Shown here in pieces: positions 36,336 to 49,600 of a DNA stretch of 64,000 nucleotides. The first letter of the stretch is position 1; every line of letters starts with the position of its first letter. This DNA comes from Ulva prolifera. Lineage: Eukaryota > Chlorophyta > Ulvophyceae > Ulvales > Ulvaceae. The DNA is taken from contig CM041204.1 of the NCBI GenBank assembly GCA_023078555.1, positions 2,270,985-2,334,984 on the forward strand, given 5' to 3'. The notes below the pieces were generated by a model, which saw nothing but the letters and a program-made list of their open reading frames with translations, had not been told where the DNA came from and made no database searches. A program made the translations under genes and the position numbers.

Positions 36336-39300
36336 ATGGTGGTCGGACCTGGAGAGGCTGTTAAAGGTGTGTCCTTGGAGTTGGTTGCCGAGTCGCAACA
36401 CCACCTGGCTCACATGCCGAGCGCACGACGTCGTTGTTGTATCTCGCCTACACAGCCCATCTGCGCAGTGAAGCGCTCACATTGATTTGATATCGATGCG
36501 TGTTGATCTGTGAGGCTGGCGTGCAGCGGGCGGATTTCTGACGGGATGGCGGGGCATTGCCATCTTCATATCCATGATCGCTACGGCAGCGGTCCTGGCA
36601 GTCACGGGCATACAAGCCGAGAGAAACACATTTCCCAGGCTATCTGTGGCCGAATCTGAGTTCAACGTCGGTACGCCTCGCTACAGCTCGGGGATGGCAT
36701 GTCAAGCACCGCACCCATGGGCTCCACCACAGCCTCCCAGAGCTACCTTCGAAAGCACACCTTCCCTGGAATAGCCCAGCATCATCTGCAACTTTCTCTC
36801 GAAGCATGCCATCGAACAGCCTCGCCCCCCCCGTGCTGGTCACATGCCGCCCAGGCTCTCTGGCGTTCCCAATCCAGCCAGCGGCAACCCAAAACACTCA
36901 CGCCCGCTGTCCCGCGCGTCCATTGCTCCTGCACCTGTCGTGCGCACAGCACCGCCTGCCTCTCCGATTTGGCCCTTGTAATACACCCGCTGTACACCCC
37001 TGCCGTAAGCATGCACGATTCCATGCAGCAGTGCAGGGTCGCCTGGCACCTTTTGCAGGGCTGCCATCCAGGCGCTCGACCATGAATTCCCCTGCATTGT
37101 TCTATCTAATCAGGCCCGACGACCCGCCACCGCCATGCAGGCGACTACGGCCTCGGGGCTCTCTACGCGCCATGCATCACCAACGGCAGCTTCATCGGCC
37201 AGCAGTGGGTGTACGACATCCCGGTGCCCGGCACGAACCGCTTCGTCGAGACGGTGTCCCTCGGCGACCGCCGCCTGCTCTCCGACCTCACCGACGGCGA
37301 CATCAGCCCGTCAGTGCGCTGGAACAACAACCCCGAGTTTGTGTGCTTCGTCATCTGCCGCCTCGCGCTCGGCGACGACTGCACGTACTTCACATATGAT
37401 GGCCTCGATGCCGACAGGTGCGGATATCCTTGCCCCACGGCAGGCATCTCAACATGTCAATATCTAGATATACCGTACTTAAGCACAAGGATCGCTTAAG
37501 TAACCAGCGTCACATGCGGTCGAGGTGTAAAGTTTTTTTTCTTTATTGGGTCAGTGACCCCAAAAAAGCATGGTTTGATATACCTAGCCAAGTACCAAGA
37601 GAACCCAGCGGTACACGTTACATGTTGAGGCTTTCAATCAAATATGGTATTGATGAATATATTTTATTGTTTTGTACCACCCCTGGTCTCCGACCTCTCG
37701 GCTCCGGGCTCCGGCCGCATGCATGAGTGCTTTGCAGAGACACCTAGCAAGCATGGGAGGGCCGGCGATGCATTGAGGCGACACCATTGTGCTGCAAGCG
37801 TTGTGCGCATGTTTGGGGCCATGCCGCGGAATTTGGCGGGAGCAGTTGCGTTTGCGGCCGCAGGTTTTCTGTGTCTGCCTCGATGTGGCGCGCCGCCGCG
37901 TGCCTATCCTCACTGTGCCCGCATGCATGCAGCTGCCGCTTCGGCGCGCCGGACTTCCCGATGAAGGAGATTCAGCCGAGCGCGCCGGAGGACTTTCTGT
38001 TCGTGTACAACGCGACATGCATGCAGCGGCGCCGCGAGCAGCTCGTGGTGCCGATCGAGGCTCCCGCGACCGACCTCGAGCGCCCCGGCGGCCGCGCGGC
38101 CCTCGGCAGCGTCGCCGAGGCCGAGCGCCTGCAGGAGAGCATCCTCGAGAACGTCCAGTTCATGCGCGGCCAGTGGGCGGGGTTACTGCCGGAGGACTAT
38201 GTGACCCGCGGGGGGTACGCCTGGCGCGAGCCAGGGTTTGTTGTCCTCGGCCAGGGGTGCCCCGCAGAGGATATTGTCGGCAGCTTCGCGACCGGGGGTG
38301 CGCCGTCGCGCATGTTGCGCTGTGCGCGCTGTGTCAGGGTTTCCAGTACCAAGTCCTGTGATGCCGGCAGATTCGGCGATTTTCTTTGCCGTAAGCATGG
38401 TGCGCATGCGTGCAGATCACGTGATTGTGACGATGGCGACTGCGAACCAGGTCGCGGTGATGTCGATGGCGCTCACGTGGTGGAAGGACACGATCGGGCA
38501 GCTGGGGGGGCTCGGGGTTCGGGCGGACCGCGACGAGATCCTGCGGGGGGCGGCCTACCTCATCAGTGCGTGGGATCCGAGCGCCGGGGCGGCCGGCCGC
38601 CTCCTGCTCGGCGTCGGTGACCAGCTCAACATCAACGGCGTCCCGGAGCTCTATTCGGACTTCGGCAGCGCCGTGGACGCCTTGCAGGTGCGCGGCTCTC
38701 ACACCGTCTCTGCAATTGCATCCACGTCGGTGTGTACAGACACGTCTTTGTGCGGTTCCAGCCCTGGGGAAGATGATCGATACGACGACATTCAACAATA
38801 TACACATCTAACCTTCTTCGAAGCTGGGTGAGTCACCTATATTATGTTGCATTGGCTCCATGCGCGGTGGGGACCAACCATGTGCAAGCCACTGTGATAC
38901 AGCAGCCGTGCCCTCCCCCAGCAGGCCTCCTTCCCTGCCTGCCGCCCATGCACTCTATCGTCTGGACCATCGATCTGGGCAGTGAACTCAGGGCCCGTGC
39001 CGCAGTGCAGATCGGGGAGCCGCCGTTTGAGAACGGCCAGGCCTCGCCGGTGCCGCCTGACTGCACGTACACGAAGAACGATCGGCCGGAGCCCGCGACG
39101 GCGGCGCAGGCGGCGGCGGCGCTCGCGCTCGGCAGCGTCGCCGTCGCTGAGCTGTCCGCCGGGGGCCCCGTCACCCCGGCCACGATGCAGGAGGTTGCCA
39201 TGGAGCTCTACGAGTCGTCTATCGTGGACATGCCGATCGACGGGCAGGCGCAGTTCCCTGAGTTCAACGCCTCGACGGAGTACGGGGTACGCACCGCTGG

Positions 39301-39449
39301 ATCTGCAGCGCCGGCGTGGATGCCGTGGTGGGACATCTGAGCGATTTCCTGGGGGTTTTACCCTGAATATAAAGTATGCTCGTGTCTGAGTGAATCCCGA
39401 CGCCTTTGCGGGGCGTTTACCCTAGGGGCACACATGCAAACCCGACACG

Positions 39450-39482
<33 letters not shown>

Positions 39483-42423
39483 TGGCGTGTCAACCTGCGG
39501 CGCGCAGACTGGTTGTCGAACAGCCCAGGGCATTGCCGCACACACTGGGCGGGACCGGTACCTGGTGGACCGAGCCGCTCCGCAAACTGCCGCTTCATCT
39601 TGTTAAACGTGCCTGACGGCAGGCGGCGCCGTGCAGGCATCTCAGCTGTACCCCCTCGACGAAGGCAGCCCCCTCCAAGTGCGCAGCCACCAGCTCTTCG
39701 CCGCGTGCGCCCTCTTCCAGGCGACCGGCGAGCTGCGGTACTGGAACGACACCCTCACCCTATACGACCTCTACTTCGACGCCCTCGACCAAGACCTCCT
39801 CGACTCCCCCCTGTACAACCCGTCCGCCAACTACCGCAACCCCCAGTGGTACGCGCTGCTGTGCATGGCCCAGAGCGCCCCGGACGCGTCCAACATCGCC
39901 GACGACCCGCTGCTCGCGGTGCCGGAGCACGTGGACCCCTCGGCGGAGTCCGTCGGCAACGAGACGGCGGCCGGGTGGGGCAGGGGGCAGCGCGCACAGT
40001 ACCGGCAGTACCTCGCCGCGCAGCTGCCGGAGACGGGCACACGCATGGAGGTCATGCGCCAGCTCAGCAACAACTTTGTGTATCCGTGGCTCACGCTGCA
40101 GAGCCAGGGCTCCGGCGGCGCCTTTGCGCAGAACGACCGGCTTCGGTGCGGGCTCGTGCTGTGCTGTGCTGCGCTGATCACGTCACAGATTTGCCTAGGT
40201 GGCGCGGGGGAACACAGCTCCCCACACCTGCGCTTTCACAAAAGGGGAAACAGATTGGCTACGCAATACACTATGCAGCCAGTTGCTGCCGGGGAGGGCA
40301 TGGCGTGGGTGCTGTGCCGCCTGCAGGTCCGTTCCTCCCGGCAGGTTTGTGAGCTGCGGTGGTGTGCAGGGCGTCGACGCCGGACAGCTTCCACTACTTC
40401 GACCTGAACGGCGACGACGAGGACCCGGTGGGCTCGGCGACGGTCATCCGGGACGCCGCCAACGCGGCGCTCGTCAGCCTGATCTGGGCAGACCTGCCCG
40501 GGGTCAACGAGGAGCAGGCCTTTCAGGCGCGCTGCATGGCCAAGCAGCAGGTGGACTTTGTGCTCGGCGAGAACTCCGCCGAGGTGTCGCTTCAGGGCGA
40601 GTTCGGGTGCGCCTCCCACAGGCCGCAGCCACTTTGAGAACATCCAGTGATGTGGCCGCTGTACCCTGACTGCACCCTTACGCATCGTGAGGTTCCATGG
40701 TCCAGTGGTACAGCGGTTAGATCAACGGACGTTCACACACCACCGTATCGGGGCAGTCGCCTCACGACTAGAGCCACATGATGCCCGGATTAAATGCCAT
40801 GGATGTCAAATGGGGTATGGACGATTGTTGTTGAGGAATTCTCATGGCATCGCGAAGGCCCGACGGCACGCTGGCCTCTCCTCGATGGGGCCTTGCGATG
40901 CGACACGCCTCCATTAGCGCGGCTCCAGATGCCGGCATCGCATGCTGGCCGCCTCATGCATGTGTGTCTGTGCATAACCGAACAGCATCAACTTGTGAAC
41001 TTTCTGCCTCAGTACACAACCCACCGCCGCCCGTTGCAGGGAGGGCGCCTCTGTCCGGAACTTCTGGCACAAGGACTCCGCCTGCCCGGATGAGGACACC
41101 CGCGCGGAGCTGTTCTCGCCGGTGGGAGCGCCGATCGAAGGCTTCAACGAGACCGCGCCGAACCCTGGCCCCCGCGTCGAGTTCTCCACCCGCCGCTGCG
41201 ACTTCATGACCATGTTCGGCAACCAGACGGACATCTCGTTCAACAAGGACCTGGTCGAGTTCTTCGGGAACAACGCTCCGGAGGTGCTCGACCCGGTGCT
41301 GCCCAACTTCAACCTCCTGACCGGCGCCGTCGCGGCGACGTTTGACGTGACGGGGGAGAACGAGGGGCTGATCCTGAACCAGCGCGCGCTGTGCAAGTCC
41401 GGAGACACGGACGTCACGACGTGCCCTCGCGCAAACCAGCAGAACCCTAACCCCATGACACAGGTGTGCCGTCGCCGCCTCGCAGCCGATTTGTGCGTGC
41501 TCCATCTGCTATGTTGCAGCTGGCAGACATGATGATTGAGGTATCAACTGTATCATTGCTCCTGAACAGTTCGTCTCCAAACGCGGCCAGTTGCCCCAGA
41601 GAGGGCTGCCCACAAGGCCATGGGACCCGCGCGGGTGCCATGCATTGGATATGCGGAGCAGCAAAGGTGACGCTGTGCTCTCGGCGGCGTGGGCGCGTGG
41701 GACCTGCTCCCGCGGAGCTGTGCATGCCGGCATGGCCGGGCCAATGTGCAGCTTGGTCTCACGAGACATGGGTCAGCACAGGTGCATGTTGAATGCACTG
41801 CGATTTACGCTGACTCAGCGCCGAAGTCCAAATTACCCACGGATTATGTGCAGCGCCACGCCACGATACCTGCCCATTTGCTGCGGCCGATCGTCCGGTC
41901 GAGAGCACACGTCTCGTGCTGCATGCATGTGGACCAGTACCGGGACGCGTTCCAGAATTCCAATCGCTGCCTGCGAGAGAGTAGACCTCAGTATTCGGAA
42001 CTGCTCTCAGTGATCAGGCCTGATGGGCCGCCAATAGTAGAGCCCCACGGGCTGTGTTCCAGAGCTGCGGTGCATCTGCAGGTGAGCATCGACACGAACG
42101 CGGCGTTCTTCGGCGCCGTCACCGGCGTTGCGGCACTGCCTGCAGCCTTCTGGGACCGCCTCGACGACTGCCCAGCGCCGCAGGACCGCGTCGCCGCAGC
42201 ACAGCGCGTGCGGGACGCGGAGATCGAGGCGCAGAAGGATGCCGTCGATACCGACTTCATCGAGGAGGCCACTGCGGACCCTAATCTCACGGTGCAGGGT
42301 CCGGACAACGGCCTGCGGGTGCCGCGGCGGGTCGGCACCCCCGCGCCGGTGGATGATGAGGACTTGGTGGAGGAGCCGGCGCCGGGGCGCGACGCGGAGG
42401 CGGAGGATGAGGGCCGGCGGTAG
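36336..42423 (+). CDS. Membrane-anchored GH9 (KORRIGAN-like), altered catalytic motifs
   Basis: Ten exons, frame kept across all junctions: 36336-36366, 36527-36670, 37141-37417, 37933-38297, 38416-38687, 39011-39286, 39637-40145, 40370-40606, 41040-41463, 42082-42423 (958 residues). A short cytosolic tail precedes a membrane anchor at about 21-39 (IAIFISMIATAAVLAVTGI), the type II topology of KORRIGAN endoglucanases. GH9 landmarks: QWAGLLP, DHVIVTMATANQVAVMSMAL, LLGVGDQ, AQAAAALALGSVAVAEL, RSHQLFAACALFQATGELRYW, DAANAAL, AKQQVDFVLGENSAEVS and SIDTNAAFFGAV. Catalytic signatures differ: DAGD reads ATGD (270-273), HHR reads WHK (713-715), and the acid motif NE reads TQ (844-845). About 150 residues of unrecognised lumenal sequence precede the catalytic fold, and the tail is acidic. 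It may bind glucan or assist the adjacent synthase rather than hydrolyse; this is inference. Confidence 0.85.
39450..39482 (+). repeat. Poly-C tract flanked by inverted 8-mers
   Basis: A run of 33 C in the intron between exons 6 and 7 of the GH9 gene. It is bordered by GACACGCC and GGCGTGTC, which are reverse complements, so the tract would form the loop of a hairpin. Confidence 0.85.
40691..40760 (+). other. tRNA-Gln-like fragment in GH9 intron
   Basis: GGTTCCATGGTCCAGTGGT matches the 5' part of eukaryotic tRNA-Gln including an A-box-like TGGTCCAGTGG. The rest does not fold into a full cloverleaf and has no good B box. It is best read as a tRNA-derived fragment or SINE head, not a working tRNA gene. 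Confidence 0.35.
41925..42030 (+). mobile_element. MITE-like element, copy D (reverse orientation)
   Basis: The reverse complement of this stretch reads GATCACTGAGAGCAGTTCCG, then AATACTGAGGTCTA and GGCAGC, aligning with copy C. It lies in the last intron of the GH9 gene. Borders are approximate and the copy is diverged. Confidence 0.5.
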
Positions 42424-43642
42424 CCGGAGGGGGGGGCTCCGGGGCGGCGCGCGGCGTGCGTGCGATGAGGTCGACGCCGCCGCGGATGCGGAAGCGGAGG
42501 CCTGCGGCGATGATGCGATGGCAAGGCCGCGGTCGCGGCGCCTTGTGCTGGACCGGGGTGTAAGGGGGCCGGGGACGTGGCTGCAGGTGCAGAATGGACG
42601 CGGGCGATGCGTGTCTGAGAGGGCCCGTCCTGGGGCGGCTCGACGGACTCGGCAGTCTGTCCACCGGTGCAGGGCACTGATGCGGCAGCGATGCATGCGT
42701 GTGGCTGTGCACTCGTGGGTACTGGCCGAGGGGTGAGGGAAGGGTGGCTCCGGGTGATTCTGTGAGTGAGGCAGTGTTGTGGAAGACAGATTCTGGAGGG
42801 CGTGTTGCACAGGGACGCCCGCTTTCAGGCGCCTGAGAGAGCGAGGCGTCTGTCTCCCTCACAGTGCTCTGCCTGTGTGCTGCTGCCCATGTCTGGCAGG
42901 ACGGGCGCAGGTCACATGCAGGCCGGAGCAACAAGGGTCGTGTGTACATGTACGCGGTCTACATGCTGATGAAGGACATTTGCTTTTTTCTTGGCTGCTC
43001 TCAGTGCCCTTTATGCAGTAGGCGCATGTGTTGAATTATGCTGATATACACACAGGGACCACAGATTTTCCAGTAGCAACTTTTCGTCCGTGTAATGACA
43101 CGTTACATTGCGGACCGGAGATCCATGGAAGGCATGCCTTGCGACGTCTTGCAATCTCGCCTTACTTGCTGCTGTCGTCTGCAGCTGCAGTGGCTGGTGG
43201 TGTGAGGGCTTCAACATCAAGTGTGCTTCCAGCCTCAGCTGTGCCCAGGCGATGCGGATGAGTATGCTGTTGACGCTCCTAGATGTCGATCTCGAAGTTC
43301 CACTGGACCAGTACGTCAGCAGTCTATGCGTAGCCACGTTCGTTTCAGCATCCCGTTGCAAGTGATTGCGGTCATGCCGCGAGCACAGTAACATGTGTAT
43401 GTGCCACGCGCTGAGTGTTAAACTCTACCCTTGCATGTGTATTGCTGTTTTTGCGTGTATGAGGCTGGCATAATGCCAGCTGTACACCCGGTAGACGACA
43501 TGAAGAAGAAGAGCATCGACCCGGACGTACGGAGCCACATTCATTGATGCGTGATGTGACTTGAAACGAATGGGATCATCTCAATTGCGAAAATTGGTAC
43601 AGCGAATCGCGCCTGGACGTACTCAGCTCACTTCGTGTGCAG
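42424..43642. other. GH9 to TMEM63-like intergenic and 5' region
   Basis: Downstream of the GH9 stop and upstream of the first supported exon of the next plus-strand gene. The first 250 bases stay GC-rich with open frames but no motif. A frame at about 43130-43260 (ALLAAVVCSCSGWWCEGFNI) could be a signal-peptide exon of the downstream gene, but I cannot fix its start or splice sites. Confidence 0.35.
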
Positions 43643-46600
43643 GCCTTGTCGGAGCACAGCGTCACCAGTTGCCGCTCGTCCAAAGGACATAGCACACGCC
43701 TGATACACTATTTAAAGCCTACAGCTGGTCCCAAAGACTTTGCTTCACCGGAGGGACCGTTCAAGCCTGACAAGGACGCTTTGACTGAATTTCTGCATGA
43801 ACGGTACATCCAGGTCAAACACAACATCTGGGCTCTTGCGACTGGGCGGGAATGGGGCCTCGCAACCGGACCAGGAATCGGCACATTCCTTATGGCTACT
43901 GCCTGGTGAGGCCTACAGGCAATCTGCGCTCGCGTGATCCGGCCAGAGCACTGCCAGTCCACCATTCGATGCAAGTGCAGGACTTGTCAGCTATTCCTTG
44001 TATTGACGTTGACCGCTGTCCCTTTCTGGATCATGATCACGACGACCAGTGGCTTTTTTGGGGAGTACTCGGTCGCCCTGGGTAACGACCAGCGAGGCGT
44101 CCCATTCATGCAGCCCTACTCTTTGAACAACAAACATGCGGAACCTTCATTCCTTCCAGCATTGAATTTCGCAAGCATACTGGAGGATAAGGGTGGCAAT
44201 GACCTGACATCCCGCATGAAGTTCGAAGGCACAGAGTACATGGTTGGGACAGACCTGGGCAGAGACTACTTTCTCTTTAGTGAGCCCTTTTCTGCCTTGC
44301 TGTGTGCATGATGTTGCCATCATTCCTTCACTCCACAAGGAACATTTTGCACACCCACATTTGCCACAAGCAGCTCGGTTTTGCCATTCCCATCTCAACA
44401 GAGGGGCATGCCGTCGATGTTGCTCTGAATGTCTCAACTTGATTGATCATCGGCGCCACATCCAACCACAATCTCACTCTCTCACTGGTGTGCCACCTGC
44501 TCGTCGTATGTGCCAGGAAACATGCATGCATGTGAAACAGGCGACACGAAACACTCCGCTTTCCATTGGCCACATTGAGCCCTGCTGGATGATCTGGCCC
44601 TACTCCATGCTCCCTTGACATTTGGCCGATGTCAAGTTAGTCCTGGTGTATGCCACCGCGGTAGGTCTCTCTCAGGTGCACCACACATACCAGCGCAGCC
44701 AGCATCATTGTGTTTGCAATGGTTATTACACAGCAAGCACATTCGGCTGTCGCGTTGCCTACAGATGTATCATCCTCAGCGCTACGGACACATGATTTTG
44801 TTTGCCATCTTGCTCTGATGCCATTGTGGTGGTGCAGTCGTTGGGCTTTTCGATGTCTCGGCCGTGCTCTTCCTGCTCTTCTCACGGCGTCAGTTCCGGC
44901 TGGCTGTGGAGAAGTACGAGCTCGAGTACGATGCATCAGTGCTGGAGATTGCAGACTACACGGTCCTCGTGACAGGCTTGCCCAAGGACATCAGCCCCAG
45001 TGAAGCCGACACCGCCTTACTGGAGTGCGTCCCTGCTGAACTGGCTACTGCAAAACACTGCAGAGAGACCTGGTTGCATGGCTTTGCTGTGGCGCTCCAT
45101 TGCAGGCCATCTCGCTCGCGGGAGTACAGAATGCAGCATGCAGTTGGCGTGCACTGCGAGGCACTGTACTGTCTCTGCCCTGCCTTGTGGCGCCTACAGT
45201 CGTCCGTCTAGGCTGCAGCATTGTTTGGCATATGCGGCGCGACCACCCCGTACTTCACATCTCCAGCTGTTGAAAAGCCAAAACTATCAGCTGTGGGCTT
45301 TGTGCTGTGGCCAACAGCGCACCGTCGAGTGCTCATGGGTGCCCGGTCCAACACCATTTGTACCTCCTGCGATACACCACTGTTGCCAGAAGAACATTGG
45401 ACATCATAGCACCGGCAAGTTCTGTATGTTTGTTGCAGGTACTTCAACAACCGGTATGCTGCATATCAGGACGAAACGGGCTCGCCTGCTGTAGCTGTGT
45501 GCCCCTCACACTTTCCGACCAATGCAGCGCTGTGTACACACACGCGTTCTGCATATTATACGCTCTCCACACTGTAAGATCAATCGTCCAGAATAATGTC
45601 CCCAATCCCGGACTGCTTTGCTGCAGGAGGTGTATCCAATCACTACGGAAGGGCGGCTAGTGGAGCTGCTCAAGAAGCGCCGCAAGCTGGAGGTCCGGGT
45701 GGTGTGCTCCCACCCACGTCATCAGCACGGCTGTATTGGCCCACAGCCCTGGCGCCTGGCTACTGCACTATTCCCCACAGCCTCTTGACCTGCGGGGAAC
45801 ACAACTCACGGCTCCATGGGCACAGCGGGAACAGCTTGTGGCACTCTGTGTCAACGTTCAGCCCCTCTATGGCAACACGGGACATGGCTCTGTTGTAGTG
45901 GCCATACCACCTATCCCTAGCGTGTTGTAGCGTTCTAGTTGTGCTGCAGTAATGCCATGATTTGCGACACCCTCCGGCAACACCGAACATATTCGTGGCG
46001 CTGGGTGTCGCATCAGGGCCACACAGCCAACACAACATCGCACTCATCCGGCCCCACATTGCATGCAAACGATGAAGCGCCAGGCGCATGTGGGGGCTGG
46101 CATGCCCCGTGGCGCCGAGGCGGTGTAAGCCGGCCGTGAGCTGCCCGATCTCATCGCAGCGCGCACGCATGCAGAGGCGGCTGCTGGCGCAGCAGGCGAC
46201 GACCGGGAAGAACCTGCAGAGGCAGATCATGAAAGCCAAGGACCAGCACGAGGAGATGGAGGCGCAGGTCGCGGCGGCAGCGACAGACGCGGACATCCAC
46301 CAGCTGCGCGGCGCGTTCATCGTCTTCAACGAGGCCCGCCTCGCCGACGACGCCATCTCCTCCGCCCCCCGCGGTACAGCCCTTGACCAACACGTGCCAT
46401 TGCCTCCTGCTGCAAATGTCCATGGAGGCGCCTGTGTTTCAGTCACACAATCCCCATACTTCGGGCCATGCCGATTGGGCGCTTTGGCCGCTGCTGCGTG
46501 GTCGATGGTACATCAAAGAGAGCTCGATATCCTGCAGTGCCGTGCCGCTAGTTGCGTGTGGGGCAGCAATCAGATGTAAGCACATACGAAGAGGTGCTCA

Positions 46601-49600
46601 CGGTGCATTGTCGCCCGCCTGGTGCTGCAGTCCGGGCTTCCACTCGTCGCCATACTTGGCCGAGCCCCCTCGAGCTCAGCAGGACGTGCCTGTGGCCTGG
46701 AGGTATAGCGTGCACGCATGCATGCATGCATGTGCGTGACGGCCCGGGGGTGCATGTAGGCTGGCTGCAGCGGCTATTTGTGCCGAAGGGCAGCCGCCTG
46801 CTGGGCACGCATGTGCTGCGCGTCGAGCCCGCGACGGCCCCGAGCAACTACATCTACGAGAACCTCGCGATCTCCCCGCTGTCGCGCACGGCGCGCGTCG
46901 CGCTCTCCAACGCCATCGTCTCTGCGCTCCTCATCCTCGCCCTTGTGGTGGTCATCCTCCTCAAGTCCTACCAGAAGACCCTCCTCGTGCGCCCGCCCCC
47001 CTCTGGGTGCCACCTAGGCTTTCCAGACTGCTGGGGGCGCTACTTATCTTGCTCTTGAATGTGTTTTTAGTCATAATTTGTGACCGATGTCTCTGTCAAG
47101 CTCAGTTGGCCAGATTTGGGGCAGACGTCCTGGCTGGACTGCATGCGCCAGAGGATACTCATGTCCTCCATGCGCTGCACTATTAAAGCACCTCTTATGT
47201 CGAATGCAATCCGTTCGCTGCCCGACCCACTAGAGAGTATGTATATGTGTATGCATGGACACATAGCCACATCCATTGGGCCATTGACAACTCCAAAGAC
47301 GGGCACCGAGGAGTGGTAGGTGGGGGTAGCTTCCACAGCCACCCAGTACCCGGCTGCAAGCGCTGTGACTGCGAGGGGGCTGGGGTCTAGCGCATGCTGA
47401 GGTGGACGTCTGCGCGGGTGGTGTATGTGCACACTCGGGCCGCAGGCGTGCCGGCCGCTCTCGTATGCTACTGCACCATCTCGCCTGAGCCCGTTCTCGT
47501 GGTCTTTGTCATGAGGCATGCCTTGCGAGCCTCCAATGTTTCAGCATAATTGTCGTCCGATTGCAGCCCAGCCGAGCGTGTCCGGCGTGCAGGCGCAGCT
47601 CAATATCGACGGGGAGGTCATGCGCCGCACCGTCGCCGAACGCGCCCCGGATGTGCTGCCGCGCGCCGCGGCCGCGCGCTCGGCCGGCGAGGCGTGGGAC
47701 GCCGCGATGGTCGCCGACTGCCTCTCCACGCTGCCGACGTGCCCCGACACGGCGCTGAACCCCTTCCCTCGCGGCGTCAACGTCACGATGGAGTACGGCC
47801 GCTACATCTACGTCGAGCCGGAGGCGCTGGCGTCGTACTACACGAACAACTTCCTGAAGGAGATGGTGGAGTGCGCGGCGGACGAGGACGATTGCAGGGA
47901 CGACACGCCCCCGCAGGTCCAGGTGTGTGTGCTGCAGTCTCTTGTGCTCGTTGTGGCGCAAGAGTGATCGGGGTTGAGCAAATCGAGAGCGAGAGTCTCT
48001 CTTGAAACAGCCACCATGCACACAGCCACGCTGTCGCAGCATCACACGCACGCGAGCACAGGCTATGCCTGTTCTGAGCCGGTGGGGGTGTTGAGACCTG
48101 TCCAACATGTACGGTGTGGCATTGGTTGTTGTATTGTATCTGATGTAGCAGTCATGGCACGTCACGAGAGCGACCCAATGGTGACGGTGCGCCAGCCTGT
48201 CCATGAGTACCCACTAGTAAGTAGAGCCCTGCACTGGGGCATCAGTGCTTGGAACGCATTCGCCAATGTTGCTGCGGGCACATGCGCTGGGGCATGCAGC
48301 ACAATATGGGGGTCTAACGAGGCGCGGGCGCCGCAGGTTGCTTGCCTGACGTGCTACTGCCAGGGCATCCACGATGCGGAGGCCCGTGGCGTGCTGCCGT
48401 TCAACTTTTTCCACGCGACCGTCGCCAAGGCGCAGTGCAAGCCGTTCCTCGCGTTTGACGCCGCCGGCGCGGGCATCAACGCCGCGATCGCCGTCCTCCT
48501 CGCAGCCGTGAACGTGGTCCTCGGGATGGTGATCCGCGCGCTCACGCTCTTTGAGCGCCACCGCAGCCACACGGAGGAGCACGCGAGCCTGTGCTGGAAG
48601 ACAACGATCGCGCAGTTCCTGAACACCAGCATCACGCCGCTCGTGGCCTCTGCGGAGATCCGCTGGCTCGCGGTCGTGTTCGGGGGCATCGTGTTCGAGA
48701 GCGGCTTCCCGGACTTCACGACCAACTGGTGCGCCCCGCGCACTGCATGTAAGTAGAGTAGTAATTCTGAAGATTCTTGGCTTGCATGCTTGTACAACTG
48801 AGTGTGGGGCCCGGCACAGGTCATCGATCACAGGAGTGGGCGTCAGGGTTCTGCACGTTCGGGCCCTGCTTCATGACACTGTAATACATGCCACAGTATG
48901 GATGGCTGTGTACATACACATGGATGGCTGTGTACACAGGCATACGTGTATACCATATGTGTACAGTATACATGTATGACTGTGTATGTACACGCATAGG
49001 CATGCATGCCCGACCTGCAGGGGTCTGCGTCACACCCATACACCATGCCGTATGCCATACTGGTCAGTGCGCCTGAGCACACCATCTTGGATGTTGGCAC
49101 AAGTGGCGCCACAGCTGCTGGCGGCGCAGTGCACCAGCGGTACAGGTCAGCGCGTAGGGGCTGCACGCAGTCCGCAGGGCCATGCATGTTGATCAGGCGT
49201 GGCACTGGGACAGCAGCCAGGCCGCCGCGACAGCGTGGCCAGCGCCGGAGCATGCTGCAGGTACGCGACGGCGGGCACGCAGGTCGTGGTGATCCTCCTC
49301 ACGACGTCGATGACTCAGCGCGGCGTCGGGTGGGTGACGGGCTGGCTGCTGCCAGCGGTGCAGCGGCGCGTCGGGCGGCCGTACACGCAGGAGCAGCTGC
49401 ACGAGATGCACATGAACGCCGGCTTCCACCTCGGCAACGCCTTTGCGGAGGTCTCGCTCGTCACCATGCAGGTGCGCGGCCCTCTCCTCCACCTCCCTTC
49501 CCGCGCCGTTCCCGTGCCTGCGTGGGTGCCTCCCGATTGCAATTGGCAGGCACATCGGAAGGTTTTTTTAGGTGCTGCTCGGGGCTTGCGCGGTGGACAA

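Noticed and set aside
48729-48750. Strong-looking donor GTAAGT at 48749 for TMEM63-like exon 9
   Set aside because: It gives the wrong phase for the next exon; the gtgcgc donor after 48728 restores W-Y-A-T-A-G-T-Q in frame.
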